DNA of 41,261 nt from Anaerolineales bacterium. Its GTDB lineage: Bacteria > Chloroflexota > Anaerolineae > Anaerolineales > UBA4823. A program made the translations under genes and the position numbers. Positions 33,093 to 41,261 of the stretch are shown one piece after another (position 1 is the stretch's first letter; the number at the start of each line of letters is the position of its first letter). Under the pieces are notes generated by a model. The model ran no database searches, was not told where the DNA came from, and was given only the letters and a program-made list of their open reading frames with translations. Location: the NCBI GenBank assembly GCA_020060465.1, contig JAGVAD010000036.1:1-41261 (forward strand). Reading direction: 5' to 3'.

Positions 33093-33689
33093 CTACTCTC
33101 CGTTCAATAGATCAGGGGGCTGATCTTCATCGCTGCCTTCAATTTGGGTTTGCCCCAGCTCATCCCTTATCGCCAGCAATGTACGATGATACAGACTCTT
33201 GATTGCTCCCTCAGTTCTGCCCATAATGACGCCAATCTCAGCATTCGACAAATGATCCACAAACTTCAAGATGAGCAATTGTTGCCGATCTGGCGGAAGA
33301 TAGCGAATAACGCGTAACAGATGATCGTGCTCCTCAGCCTTAAGAACCTCAGATTCGGGAAAACCGCCAACATGCGTGGACAGGATGCCATCGTCTAAAG
33401 GGATTTCTTTGCGTCGGCTGTTGTCTCGATGCCAGTTCGCCACCAGGTTATGGGCAATGCGATATAACCAAGCTGAGAATGGCAAACCGCGATGGTTATA
33501 GTTCCGTATGTGCCGCAGAGCACGGAAAAACACCCTCTCGGTCAGGTCTTCCGCATCATATACATTGCCGGTTCGGTAATATATATAGTTAAATATTCTA
33601 CCCACATACCGTTCGTAAAGAACGCCAAACGCTTCTTGATCACCTTGGATTGCGCGCTCCAGCGCCTCATCATCCTGGATATCAGACAA
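33093..33689 (-). CDS. ECF-type RNA polymerase sigma factor
   Basis: 198 residues. Region 2 is EALERAIQGDQEAFGVLYER, IFNYIYYRTGNVYDAEDLTE, FFRALRHIRNY with the PFSAWLYRIAHNLVANWHRD block. Region 4 is YLPPDRQQLLILKFVDHLSN, AEIGVIMGRTEGAIKSLYHR. It directs core polymerase to a set of stress or envelope promoters, which cannot be named. The start is TTG 33689; no ATG or GTG further in would leave region 2 whole. It heads a three-gene operon with degV and a putative anti-sigma. The tail after region 4 is acidic (IEGSDEDQPPDLLNGE). Confidence 0.93.
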   Translation of the reverse strand: MSDIQDDEALERAIQGDQEAFGVLYERYVGRIFNYIYYRTGNVYDAEDLTERVFFRALRHIRNYNHRGLPFSAWLYRIAHNLVANWHRDNSRRKEIPLDDGILSTHVGGFPESEVLKAEEHDHLLRVIRYLPPDRQQLLILKFVDHLSNAEIGVIMGRTEGAIKSLYHRTLLAIRDELGQTQIEGSDEDQPPDLLNGE

Positions 33690-33874
33690 CTCTACTACCC
33701 TTCTTGGGGCGTGGGTTTTTCGGACAGACTACACCCAGGATGGTGATGGGTTACATTGCTGCCCTTTATAACCCCGCCGTCTCAAAACAGTTTCACATTA
33801 AATCTTATGGATGAATTCGGAAATAAGCGCCCAAGAGTATAACACACCCCTGCTGCAAGCGCGCAAAAATCGTG

Positions 33875-33880
33875 TATAAT
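33875..33880 (+). promoter_or_regulatory. -10 box of ssrA
   Basis: Perfect TATAAT ten bases before the predicted tmRNA 5' end. I see no good -35 at the right spacing (best CTGCAA at 33853-33858). Confidence 0.6.
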
Positions 33881-33889
33881 AAATTCACC

Positions 33890-34287
33890 GGGGATGAAAG
33901 GTCTCGACGGGAGAGGCTGACCCCGAATTGCGAGCCGAGAGGCGCCGACCTCGATAAATCAGCGCAAAAGAAAAGTGCCAACCGCACAAACTACGCTGCT
34001 CTGCCCCTCGCCGCTTAGGCGATTGACGGAGTGGCTGGCCCTCTGAAGTAGGGCCACGTCCGCATGCCCCGAACTCCAGCCGGAGGCATGATCGGGCGTG
34101 ACAAAGCTGGAGTGCCGTGCAACCACACCGCTCATTGCACGAAAGAGGAACTTTCGGGTTCCAGCGGTTAGCCCGACGGCCGCTGTTGTCGGTTGCAACG
34201 CGGAGGGCGAAACCAATCAACCGACTATGCTCGTAGATATTCGCGGGCCGAATCTTTCGGACTCGGGTTCGATTCCCGACATCTCCA
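33890..34287 (+). ncRNA. ssrA: Transfer-messenger RNA (tmRNA), tag ANRTNYAALPLAA
   Basis: It rescues stalled ribosomes and tags the unfinished protein for proteolysis. The 5' part GGGGATGAAAGGTCTCGACG and the 3' part with GGGTTCGATTCCCG (T-arm) and CATCTCC form the tRNA-like domain. The acceptor stem is GGGGATG (33890-33896) with CATCTCC (34280-34286), one G-U pair. The discriminator is A34287 and CCA is not encoded (the DNA reads ACTA), so it must be added. The tag frame 33977-34018 reads ANRTNYAALPLAA then TAG. About 398 nt, one piece. Long open frames across this region are not genes. Confidence 0.96.
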
Positions 34288-34295
34288 CTATAGTT

Positions 34296-34336
34296 CAGGA
34301 AGGGTTGCGCAATGCCGCCCTTCCTGTTCATTTTAC
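34296..34336 (+). terminator. Terminator of ssrA
   Basis: CAGGAAGGG (34296-34304) pairs with CCCTTCCTG (34318-34326), followed by TTCATTTTA. It abuts the convergent rlmI stop codon at 34328. Confidence 0.75.
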
Positions 34337-35515
34337 CCGGATCACCAACCCCTTTAAGTAGGCTCCTTCCGGGAACGCCAAGCCGACCGGATGATCCTCC
34401 GCCTGAAAAAGCCAGTATAAGATCTGCGCCTCAACGCCAGCATCTAAAGCGGCGCCGGCGACGATTTTTTGAAAGAGCGAAGCGTCAACGCCCGCCGAAC
34501 AGGAGAAAGTGACCAATATTCCCCCAGGCCGAAGCAATTTGAAAGCCAGTAAATTGATGTCTTTATATCCTCGCGCTGCCTGTGCGATATGGCTGGCAGT
34601 TGGCGCAAACTTGGGAGGGTCAAGAACGATCAAATCAAAACGCAATGCTCGGTCGCGAAAGCCGCGCAGCGCTTGAAAAACGTCCGCCTGTTGTAAATCC
34701 ACATTGGCAAGCGATAATTGATTGAGGAGCAAATTCTGCCGCGCCAACTCCAAAGCATCCTGCGAGGCATCAATTGCGGTCACAGATGCGGCGCCTCCTG
34801 CCAAAGCATTGACCAGAAATCCACCGCTGTAACAAAAACAATCCAAAATATGTCGGCCTTGCGCCATCGCTCGAACAATTCGGCGATTATTCCTCTGATC
34901 CAGGTAGTGTCCAGTCTTATGCCCCTGGTAAACATCCACCAAGAAACGCAGCCCGTTTTCAAGGATCGTGATCTGTCTTGGCGGCGCGTCACCGCGCAGT
35001 GGGCCACACCGCTCCGGCAGATTCTCCAGCCGGCGCACTTCTGCATCTGAGCGCTCATAAATACATCGAGCGTCGGTTAACTGCAATAGCGCATCTGCGA
35101 TCTCTTCCCGCCAACGCTCGGCCCCGCTGCTCAGGAATTGCACTACCAGGGTGTCTGCATACCGATCAACGATCACCCCAGGCAAGCCATCCGATTCGGC
35201 GTGAACCAGGCGCAAGGCGTTTGTCTCCCTTTCCATCAACAACCCCTGGCGAGCTTGAATGGCTGCCCCTAAGTGCTGAAGAAAGAAATCCGCCCCGATC
35301 TGATCCTCGCGTAGCCAGCTCCACACCCGCACCCGAATCTGAGACGCCGGGCTGTAAGCGCCCCAGGCGAGAAAATTTCCACGGGAATCCAATACCTCAA
35401 CCGTTTCGCCGTCTGTTGGCGAACCTTTCACCTGGTCTATTGCACCCGCAAACACCCACGGGTGACGACGCAGCAGCGACTTTTCTCTTCCCGGCAGAAG
35501 CCGAACAGAACCCAT
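34328..35515 (-). CDS. rlmI: RlmI-like 23S rRNA m5C methyltransferase
   Basis: 395 residues. An N-terminal PUA domain (about 1-75: VRLLPGREKSLLRRHPWVFA with GAYSPASQIRVRVWSW) and a class I methyltransferase domain. Motif I is LDCFCYSGGFLVNALAGGA, then VTAIDASQDALELARQNLLL. The catalytic region is LIVLDPPKFAPTASHIAQAA and ILVTFSCSAGVDASLFQKIV, where the SCS Cys fits the RlmI family. It methylates a cytosine of 23S rRNA (C1962 in E. coli) using S-adenosylmethionine. It begins one base after the stop of the alpha-oxoamine synthase gene, so the two are co-transcribed. Confidence 0.93.
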   Translation of the reverse strand: MGSVRLLPGREKSLLRRHPWVFAGAIDQVKGSPTDGETVEVLDSRGNFLAWGAYSPASQIRVRVWSWLREDQIGADFFLQHLGAAIQARQGLLMERETNALRLVHAESDGLPGVIVDRYADTLVVQFLSSGAERWREEIADALLQLTDARCIYERSDAEVRRLENLPERCGPLRGDAPPRQITILENGLRFLVDVYQGHKTGHYLDQRNNRRIVRAMAQGRHILDCFCYSGGFLVNALAGGAASVTAIDASQDALELARQNLLLNQLSLANVDLQQADVFQALRGFRDRALRFDLIVLDPPKFAPTASHIAQAARGYKDINLLAFKLLRPGGILVTFSCSAGVDASLFQKIVAGAALDAGVEAQILYWLFQAEDHPVGLAFPEGAYLKGLVIRVK

Positions 35516-35516
35516 C

Positions 35517-36731
35517 CTAGATCACTCCGATTTTCCGCCCGGCTTCTGTAATCACATCCAGAGCATGTTGAATTTCCTCCGGCTCGTGAGCTGCCGTCAC
35601 TGTGCCCCTCAAACGAGAAAGGCCAGGCGGCACGGCGGGAGACACCACCGGCAAGACAAACACATCTCGTAGTTGCGCTTCACGCGTCATTCGATAAGCC
35701 ACTTCATCTTCGCCGCAGAGAACTGGCACAATGGCCGTCTCGGTGTAGAGCGTGTCAAAACCTTGCTGCTTCAGCCCCTGAATGAATTGCTGGCTGTTGG
35801 CGCGTAGCTTCTCCACCCGCCAGGGTTCCTCCAAAATCACTTCGAATGCCGCCTTTGCCGCAGCCGCTTGAGCCGGGGGCAAGGCGGCGGAAAAAATATA
35901 GGCGCGCGTTGAGTGACGCAAATAGTTGATCAAATCCTTCCTGCCAGCGATATATCCACCAACCGAAGGGATGGTCTTACTGAGCGTCCCCATCTTAATA
36001 TCAATCGCATCCAGCATCCCAAAGTGTTCTTCGATGCCGCGGCCTGTCTGCCCCAAAACGCCAACCGAATGCGCTTCATCAATCATCAACCAGGCATGGT
36101 GTTTACGGCAGATCTCAACCATGCGCGGGAAGTCTATAATATCGCCGTCCATGCTGAAAACCGCGTCAGCCACTACCAGTCTGGCTGCGCTGTCGGGAAT
36201 TTGTTCCAGGCGCGCTTCCAGCGATTCCATATCGTTATGCCGAAACCTGAGAAACTTCGCTCCAGACATCAGACAACCGTCCACAATGCTGGCGTGGTTC
36301 AACTTATCCGAAATTACATAATCGCCGCGGCCTAATAGTGAAGCAATGACCGATAGATTTGTAGCATAACCAGACGAAAACGTGATTGCCGCTTCGGCGT
36401 GTTTGAAAGCCGCAATCGTCTCTTCCAATTCTCGATGGATCGTCAGAGTTCCAGCCAACGTTCGTACACCATGTGTGCCGGTGCTGTAACGATCAATCGC
36501 TGCCTTGGCGGCTGCGTTGATCTTCGGGTGGCCAATCAGCCCTAAATAACTATAGGAGGCGAACATGCCCATCTCACGCCCATTGATCAGGACACGCGCC
36601 CCGCCCCGCAATTCCGTTACCGGTTGATTATAGAAATATAGACCCGCTTTCTGTAGTTCATCAGCTCGCTTATTCATTGCCTGGATGCGCTGCAAAATTG
36701 CGTCGCTTGCCTTAATATAGTCCATACCCAT
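35517..36731 (-). CDS. Alpha-oxoamine synthase (KBL/BioF/serine palmitoyltransferase-like PLP enzyme)
   Basis: 404 residues. A fold-type I PLP enzyme of the group that condenses an amino acid with an acyl-CoA or acyl-ACP. Motifs: STGTHGVRTLAGTLTIHREL, the PLP-contact LMIDEAHSVGVLGQTGRGIE with Asp218 and His221, and the Schiff-base Lys252 in KMGTLSKTIPSVGGYIAG. Candidates are 2-amino-3-ketobutyrate CoA ligase, 8-amino-7-oxononanoate synthase or serine palmitoyltransferase. The TLSKTIPSVGGY form and the lack of bio or tdh neighbours favour a palmitoyltransferase-like enzyme but do not prove it. GAGGAG precedes ATG 36731. It is followed by rlmI one base downstream. Confidence 0.92.
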   Translation of the reverse strand: MGMDYIKASDAILQRIQAMNKRADELQKAGLYFYNQPVTELRGGARVLINGREMGMFASYSYLGLIGHPKINAAAKAAIDRYSTGTHGVRTLAGTLTIHRELEETIAAFKHAEAAITFSSGYATNLSVIASLLGRGDYVISDKLNHASIVDGCLMSGAKFLRFRHNDMESLEARLEQIPDSAARLVVADAVFSMDGDIIDFPRMVEICRKHHAWLMIDEAHSVGVLGQTGRGIEEHFGMLDAIDIKMGTLSKTIPSVGGYIAGRKDLINYLRHSTRAYIFSAALPPAQAAAAKAAFEVILEEPWRVEKLRANSQQFIQGLKQQGFDTLYTETAIVPVLCGEDEVAYRMTREAQLRDVFVLPVVSPAVPPGLSRLRGTVTAAHEPEEIQHALDVITEAGRKIGVI

Positions 36732-36801
36732 TTTCTCCTCAATTTATCATGCTATGTAAACACTTTTTACCCAAAACAACGATCACGCGTACCCGCGCAG
36801 G

Positions 36802-38847
<2,046 letters not shown>

Positions 38848-38868
38848 TTACCCCGGAACAGAGAATGA

Positions 38869-39846
38869 TTATTGTATGGTTGATGCGACTGCTGGTGAAG
38901 CAGTCGTCGAAGCGTCTTGCGGCAGATTTTGCCGTAGTTCGCTTTCAGCGAAATTTGAAACGGCCAACAACACCACAGCAACCCAAACCAGGTCAGCCAA
39001 CAGCAGATGCACCAACTGCATCCACACTGGCGCTAACAACACCAGGTTGATCATGCCCGCAGCCAATTGGACAAGAAATAGACCTGCCAGCAAACCAGCA
39101 ATTTTATGGATTCTAGGATTCGCCCGAAATAACGCAATCAAGCCGGTCAAAAACCAAAGATACACACCCACGATGATTGCGACCACTGGATGCCAGACCC
39201 TCAATCGGATCAAAAAGTGAGCCGTTGGCAAGAAATCCTGGGCAATACCCTCCTGCAAAGAAGCCGAAGGAAACAACGTATCGCCAAGAGCAGTAATCGC
39301 GCCCGTGACGCCTAAAATCATCATGCTAAAAAAGGCAATTACAAACAGCCATAGCGCAATGCCATGCCCGCGCAATACAACCCGCTCGCCGCCGGACGTC
39401 CACCAGGCAGTGAGGGTCAACGCCGCAAGCAACAAAAAGGTGTTGACCAAATGCACAGAGATGGAAATAACGCGCCCGATTGAAGCGTCATGCGCCACCC
39501 ACTCGAACAGCACCAACCCAGCGCCGACCAACGCCTCGGTAATGATAAAGAGCACGGTCAGGCTGGCGCCTAATCGAACGGTATGACCTTTTGGATAAGC
39601 GCGAAATGCCCAGACGAACAATGCGATCACCAGTAATAACGCCATGCCGCTGGTCAACCGATGTGTAAATTCGATCATGGTTTCAATCGCTGGCGCGCGA
39701 GGCACAACGACGCCGTTGCAAAGCGGCCAGTGGCTGCCGCAGCCCGCTCCAGATCCAGTAGCGCGAACATATGCCCCCCACAAAATGACCAACATATTGT
39801 AACCTAAGGTTGCCCAGGCAAATTTTGCCAGGTTTGTCAATTTCAT
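38869..39846 (-). CDS. ctaA: Heme A synthase (CtaA/Cox15)
   Basis: About 325 residues with eight hydrophobic helices. It oxidises the heme O methyl group to make heme A for cytochrome c oxidase, in the cytoplasmic membrane. Visible motifs: GAYVRATGSGAGCGSHWPLC (Cys pair of the first extracytoplasmic loop), MIEFTHRLTSGM (heme His) and HFLIRLRVWHPVVA and LLAPVWMQLVHLLLADLVWV in the second half, which carry the further His ligands. It implies an aa3-type oxidase. ATG 39846 has GGAG eight bases upstream; the upstream start at 39891 is rejected. The ligA gene follows after 30 bp. Confidence 0.95.
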   Translation of the reverse strand: MKLTNLAKFAWATLGYNMLVILWGAYVRATGSGAGCGSHWPLCNGVVVPRAPAIETMIEFTHRLTSGMALLLVIALFVWAFRAYPKGHTVRLGASLTVLFIITEALVGAGLVLFEWVAHDASIGRVISISVHLVNTFLLLAALTLTAWWTSGGERVVLRGHGIALWLFVIAFFSMMILGVTGAITALGDTLFPSASLQEGIAQDFLPTAHFLIRLRVWHPVVAIIVGVYLWFLTGLIALFRANPRIHKIAGLLAGLFLVQLAAGMINLVLLAPVWMQLVHLLLADLVWVAVVLLAVSNFAESELRQNLPQDASTTASPAVASTIQ

Positions 39847-39897
39847 ATGAGAAGCTCCACCATCCTGTAAAAAAGCAACCACTTTAAACAAATGCCT

Positions 39898-40722
39898 TTA
39901 GAACAAGACACCCTGCTGCGGCGGCGAGAAGTCACGCGCCTCAAAGCCCATCAGTTGTTTGAAGCGATTGGCTGTTCCTGCGGCAAAACCAGCGTAGTCA
40001 TTGTTGAAAAAACCAAACGCCCGATCAAAATTACCATCTAAAGCACGAAGAAGGTCTTTCCATGCCATTAATTCTGGGGTGCGATCTATCCGTTCATGAT
40101 CGTGATGTTGAAAACTGCCATGCTGTCCAATCCAGCGGATATATATGAAATCTGTCGTCGGGTAGATAATACGCGGCAATCCTGGATATTCTGTAGCCGC
40201 CCAACACACTCTATACTGGCGCAAAGCGCTTGCCAAAGCTGGCTCAGCCGTTCCAACCTTCGCAGTGTACCACGAAGGATTGCGAACTTCAACGGCATAT
40301 CTCACCCCAGCGGGCAATCCTGCCAGGCATCGCTCCAAATCCGCCAGCTTTTCAACATCAAAGCTGGGTGGAAATTGAAACAAGATAGCGCCCAGTTTTT
40401 CGCCCAGCGCTTGTACCGTCTGAATAAAACGTAATATTTCTTCCTGTACGCCCACCAAACCAGCATCATGGGTTATTTCGCGCGGCGCCTTCAAGCAAAA
40501 TTTAAACTCCTGCGGCGTAACAGACGCCCAACGTCGCGCCACATCTTCGCGCGGAATGCCATAAAAAGTCGAATCGATCTCCACGGCGTTAAAAATGCGG
40601 CTATAATATCGCAAGAAGTTGCGCGGCTGCATGTCTTTCGGGTAAAAAACGCCAATCCAGTCCGCATAACTGTAACCCATAGCGCCGATATACCAGTTCG
40701 CGACCCCATGTCTATTAAACAT
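39898..40722 (-). CDS. DUF72-family TIM-barrel protein
   Basis: About 274 residues. The opening NWYIGAMGYSYADWIGVFYP, then YYSRIFNAVEIDSTFYGIPR, FCLKAPREITHD, GAILFQFPPSF, YAVEVRNPSWY, YIRWIGQHG and FGFFNNDYAGFAAGTA are all DUF72 (YecE-like) motifs. The fold is a TIM barrel. The biochemical role is unknown, though the family is widespread. The start is taken as ATG 40722, which shares the CATG with the divergent glutaredoxin-like gene. An in-frame ATG at 40743 would put seven residues of antisense overlap into that gene. The ribosome-binding site is weak. It is 51 bp upstream of ctaA and likely heads that gene run. Confidence 0.93.
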   Translation of the reverse strand: MFNRHGVANWYIGAMGYSYADWIGVFYPKDMQPRNFLRYYSRIFNAVEIDSTFYGIPREDVARRWASVTPQEFKFCLKAPREITHDAGLVGVQEEILRFIQTVQALGEKLGAILFQFPPSFDVEKLADLERCLAGLPAGVRYAVEVRNPSWYTAKVGTAEPALASALRQYRVCWAATEYPGLPRIIYPTTDFIYIRWIGQHGSFQHHDHERIDRTPELMAWKDLLRALDGNFDRAFGFFNNDYAGFAAGTANRFKQLMGFEARDFSPPQQGVLF

Positions 40723-40978
40723 GTCTGATTCCAACGCCGTCATTATTTACGCAACCGAATGGTGCTTCGACTGCCGCCGTGCTCGAAAATTCTTTGATCT
40801 GCACCAAATTCCTTATGAATGGGTCAATATTGACCGTGATCCAAAAGCCGAGCAATATGTCCTCAAAGTCAACCGAGGGATGCGCAGTGTACCCATGATC
40901 GTCTTCAACGATGGCTCCATTCTGGTTGAACCGAACGACGCTCAGCTTGCTGACAAGCTCGGATTAAACAAATCATGA
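40721..40978 (+). CDS. Glutaredoxin/mycoredoxin-like protein
   Basis: 85 residues of a glutaredoxin fold. The active site is Cys15-Phe-Asp-Cys18 (YATEWCFDCRRARKFFDLH), and the cis-Pro motif is SVPMIVFNDG. The WCFDC site is seen in small actinobacterial- and Chloroflexota-type glutaredoxin-like proteins related to mycoredoxins. It probably reduces mixed disulfides in the cytoplasm; its thiol partner is not known. The start ATG 40721 overlaps the start codon of the divergent DUF72 gene on the CATG palindrome. No Shine-Dalgarno is visible before it. Confidence 0.92.
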   Translation: MSDSNAVIIYATEWCFDCRRARKFFDLHQIPYEWVNIDRDPKAEQYVLKVNRGMRSVPMIVFNDGSILVEPNDAQLADKLGLNKS

Positions 40979-41038
40979 TCGAACGATTTTTGGATTCTAA
41001 CTCAATTTCAAGCAAGAGCGCCTTTGGATTGTGATTCT

Positions 41039-41261
41039 ATGTCTGAAAAGATCCTCGTGGTAGAAGATGAACCCGCATTGCAAGAAACGCTGGCTTATAA
41101 CCTCTCCAGACAAGGTTATCAAGTCGAGACGGCTGGCGATGGTAAGACCGCGTTGCGCCTGGCGCGCGAGGGTCAACCCGATCTGATTGTCCTGGATATT
41201 ATGCTGCCAGTGTTGGATGGTTTCGAGGTCTGCCGTATCCTGCGCCAGGAAATGACGACCC
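41039..41261 (+). CDS. Response regulator receiver domain (partial at window edge)
   Basis: ATG 41039 opens a frame that runs to the end of the window, 74 residues. The sequence [20 protein letters not shown], then [20 protein letters not shown] and the phospho-acceptor Asp53 in [20 protein letters not shown] show a CheY-like receiver. The sequence style resembles OmpR/PhoB-type regulators, but the output domain is outside the window. It lies 60 bp after the glutaredoxin-like gene on the same strand. The ribosome-binding site is poor. Confidence 0.93.
   Translation, partial: MSEKILVVEDEPALQETLAYNLSRQGYQVETAGDGKTALRLAREGQPDLIVLDIMLPVLDGFEVCRILRQEMTT

Noticed and set aside
33885-34361. Open frames on both strands over the tmRNA
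   Set aside because: The tmRNA structure and tag frame explain the region; the frames have no domain character.

Overview
The window looks like chromosomal DNA of an aerobic or microaerobic member of the Chloroflexota (Anaerolineae/Caldilineae-like). The evidence is indirect: lipoproteins with Thr/Pro-rich linkers, a solute-binding protein with the VEVVRTVVVTVEV-type linker common in that phylum, a ComP-like histidine kinase, heme A synthase plus superoxide dismutase, and a tmRNA tag ending in ALPLAA. I could run no database search, so the placement is an inference. By eye the GC content is in the mid-50s percent.

Layout. 1-3542 (minus): a nonribosomal peptide synthetase operon, with a stand-alone acyl-ligase-like adenylation-carrier protein followed by a condensation-adenylation protein that runs off the left edge. 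3679-4134: promoter and RNase P RNA gene, then a GNAT acetyltransferase. 4816-7428 (minus): a possible tiny membrane peptide, a lipoprotein, and a cytochrome P450 homologue whose heme-ligand Cys position is Pro. 7551-8164: four consecutive hairpins and a small Cys-rich gene interrupted by two in-frame TGA codons. 8181-13198 (minus): ftsK, a sensor kinase and a response regulator, the first two overlapping by 4 bp. 13261-15889: a second hairpin-repeat copy, an FAD-linked oxidase under an operator-rich promoter, and an EamA transporter.

16033-20857 (plus): a complete general L-amino-acid ABC transporter operon (aapJQMP) with a strong hairpin after aapJ. A bidirectional terminator separates it from sodA (minus), which has a palindrome between its -35 and -10 boxes. 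Next come a ferredoxin, a lipoprotein with a LiaF/toast-rack-like domain, a membrane protein and a cold-shock gene whose leader contains an intrinsic terminator. Divergent from the cold-shock gene are a GT4 glycosyltransferase fusion and a GH130 protein, overlapping by 4 bp. Then a PhnB-like protein, a frameshifted DUF4160 gene overlapping DUF2442, an esterase, a two-helix membrane protein, a patatin-like lipase and a small unknown gene.

31902-33689 (minus): an ECF-type sigma factor, DegV and a putative anti-sigma membrane protein, nearly abutting. 33890-34287: tmRNA. 34328-40722 (minus): a closely spaced run of housekeeping genes in the order DUF72, ctaA, ligA, an alpha-oxoamine synthase, rlmI. 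A glutaredoxin-like gene starts divergently from the same CATG as the DUF72 gene, and a response regulator runs off the right edge.

No CRISPR array, transposase or prophage module is visible. The items most worth a second look are the P450 with an altered heme-ligand loop, the TGA-interrupted Cys-rich gene, the cold-shock leader attenuator, the palindromic operators at sodA and the FAD oxidase, promoter-start arrangements that suggest leaderless mRNAs, and the codon-use break at the condensation/adenylation boundary.
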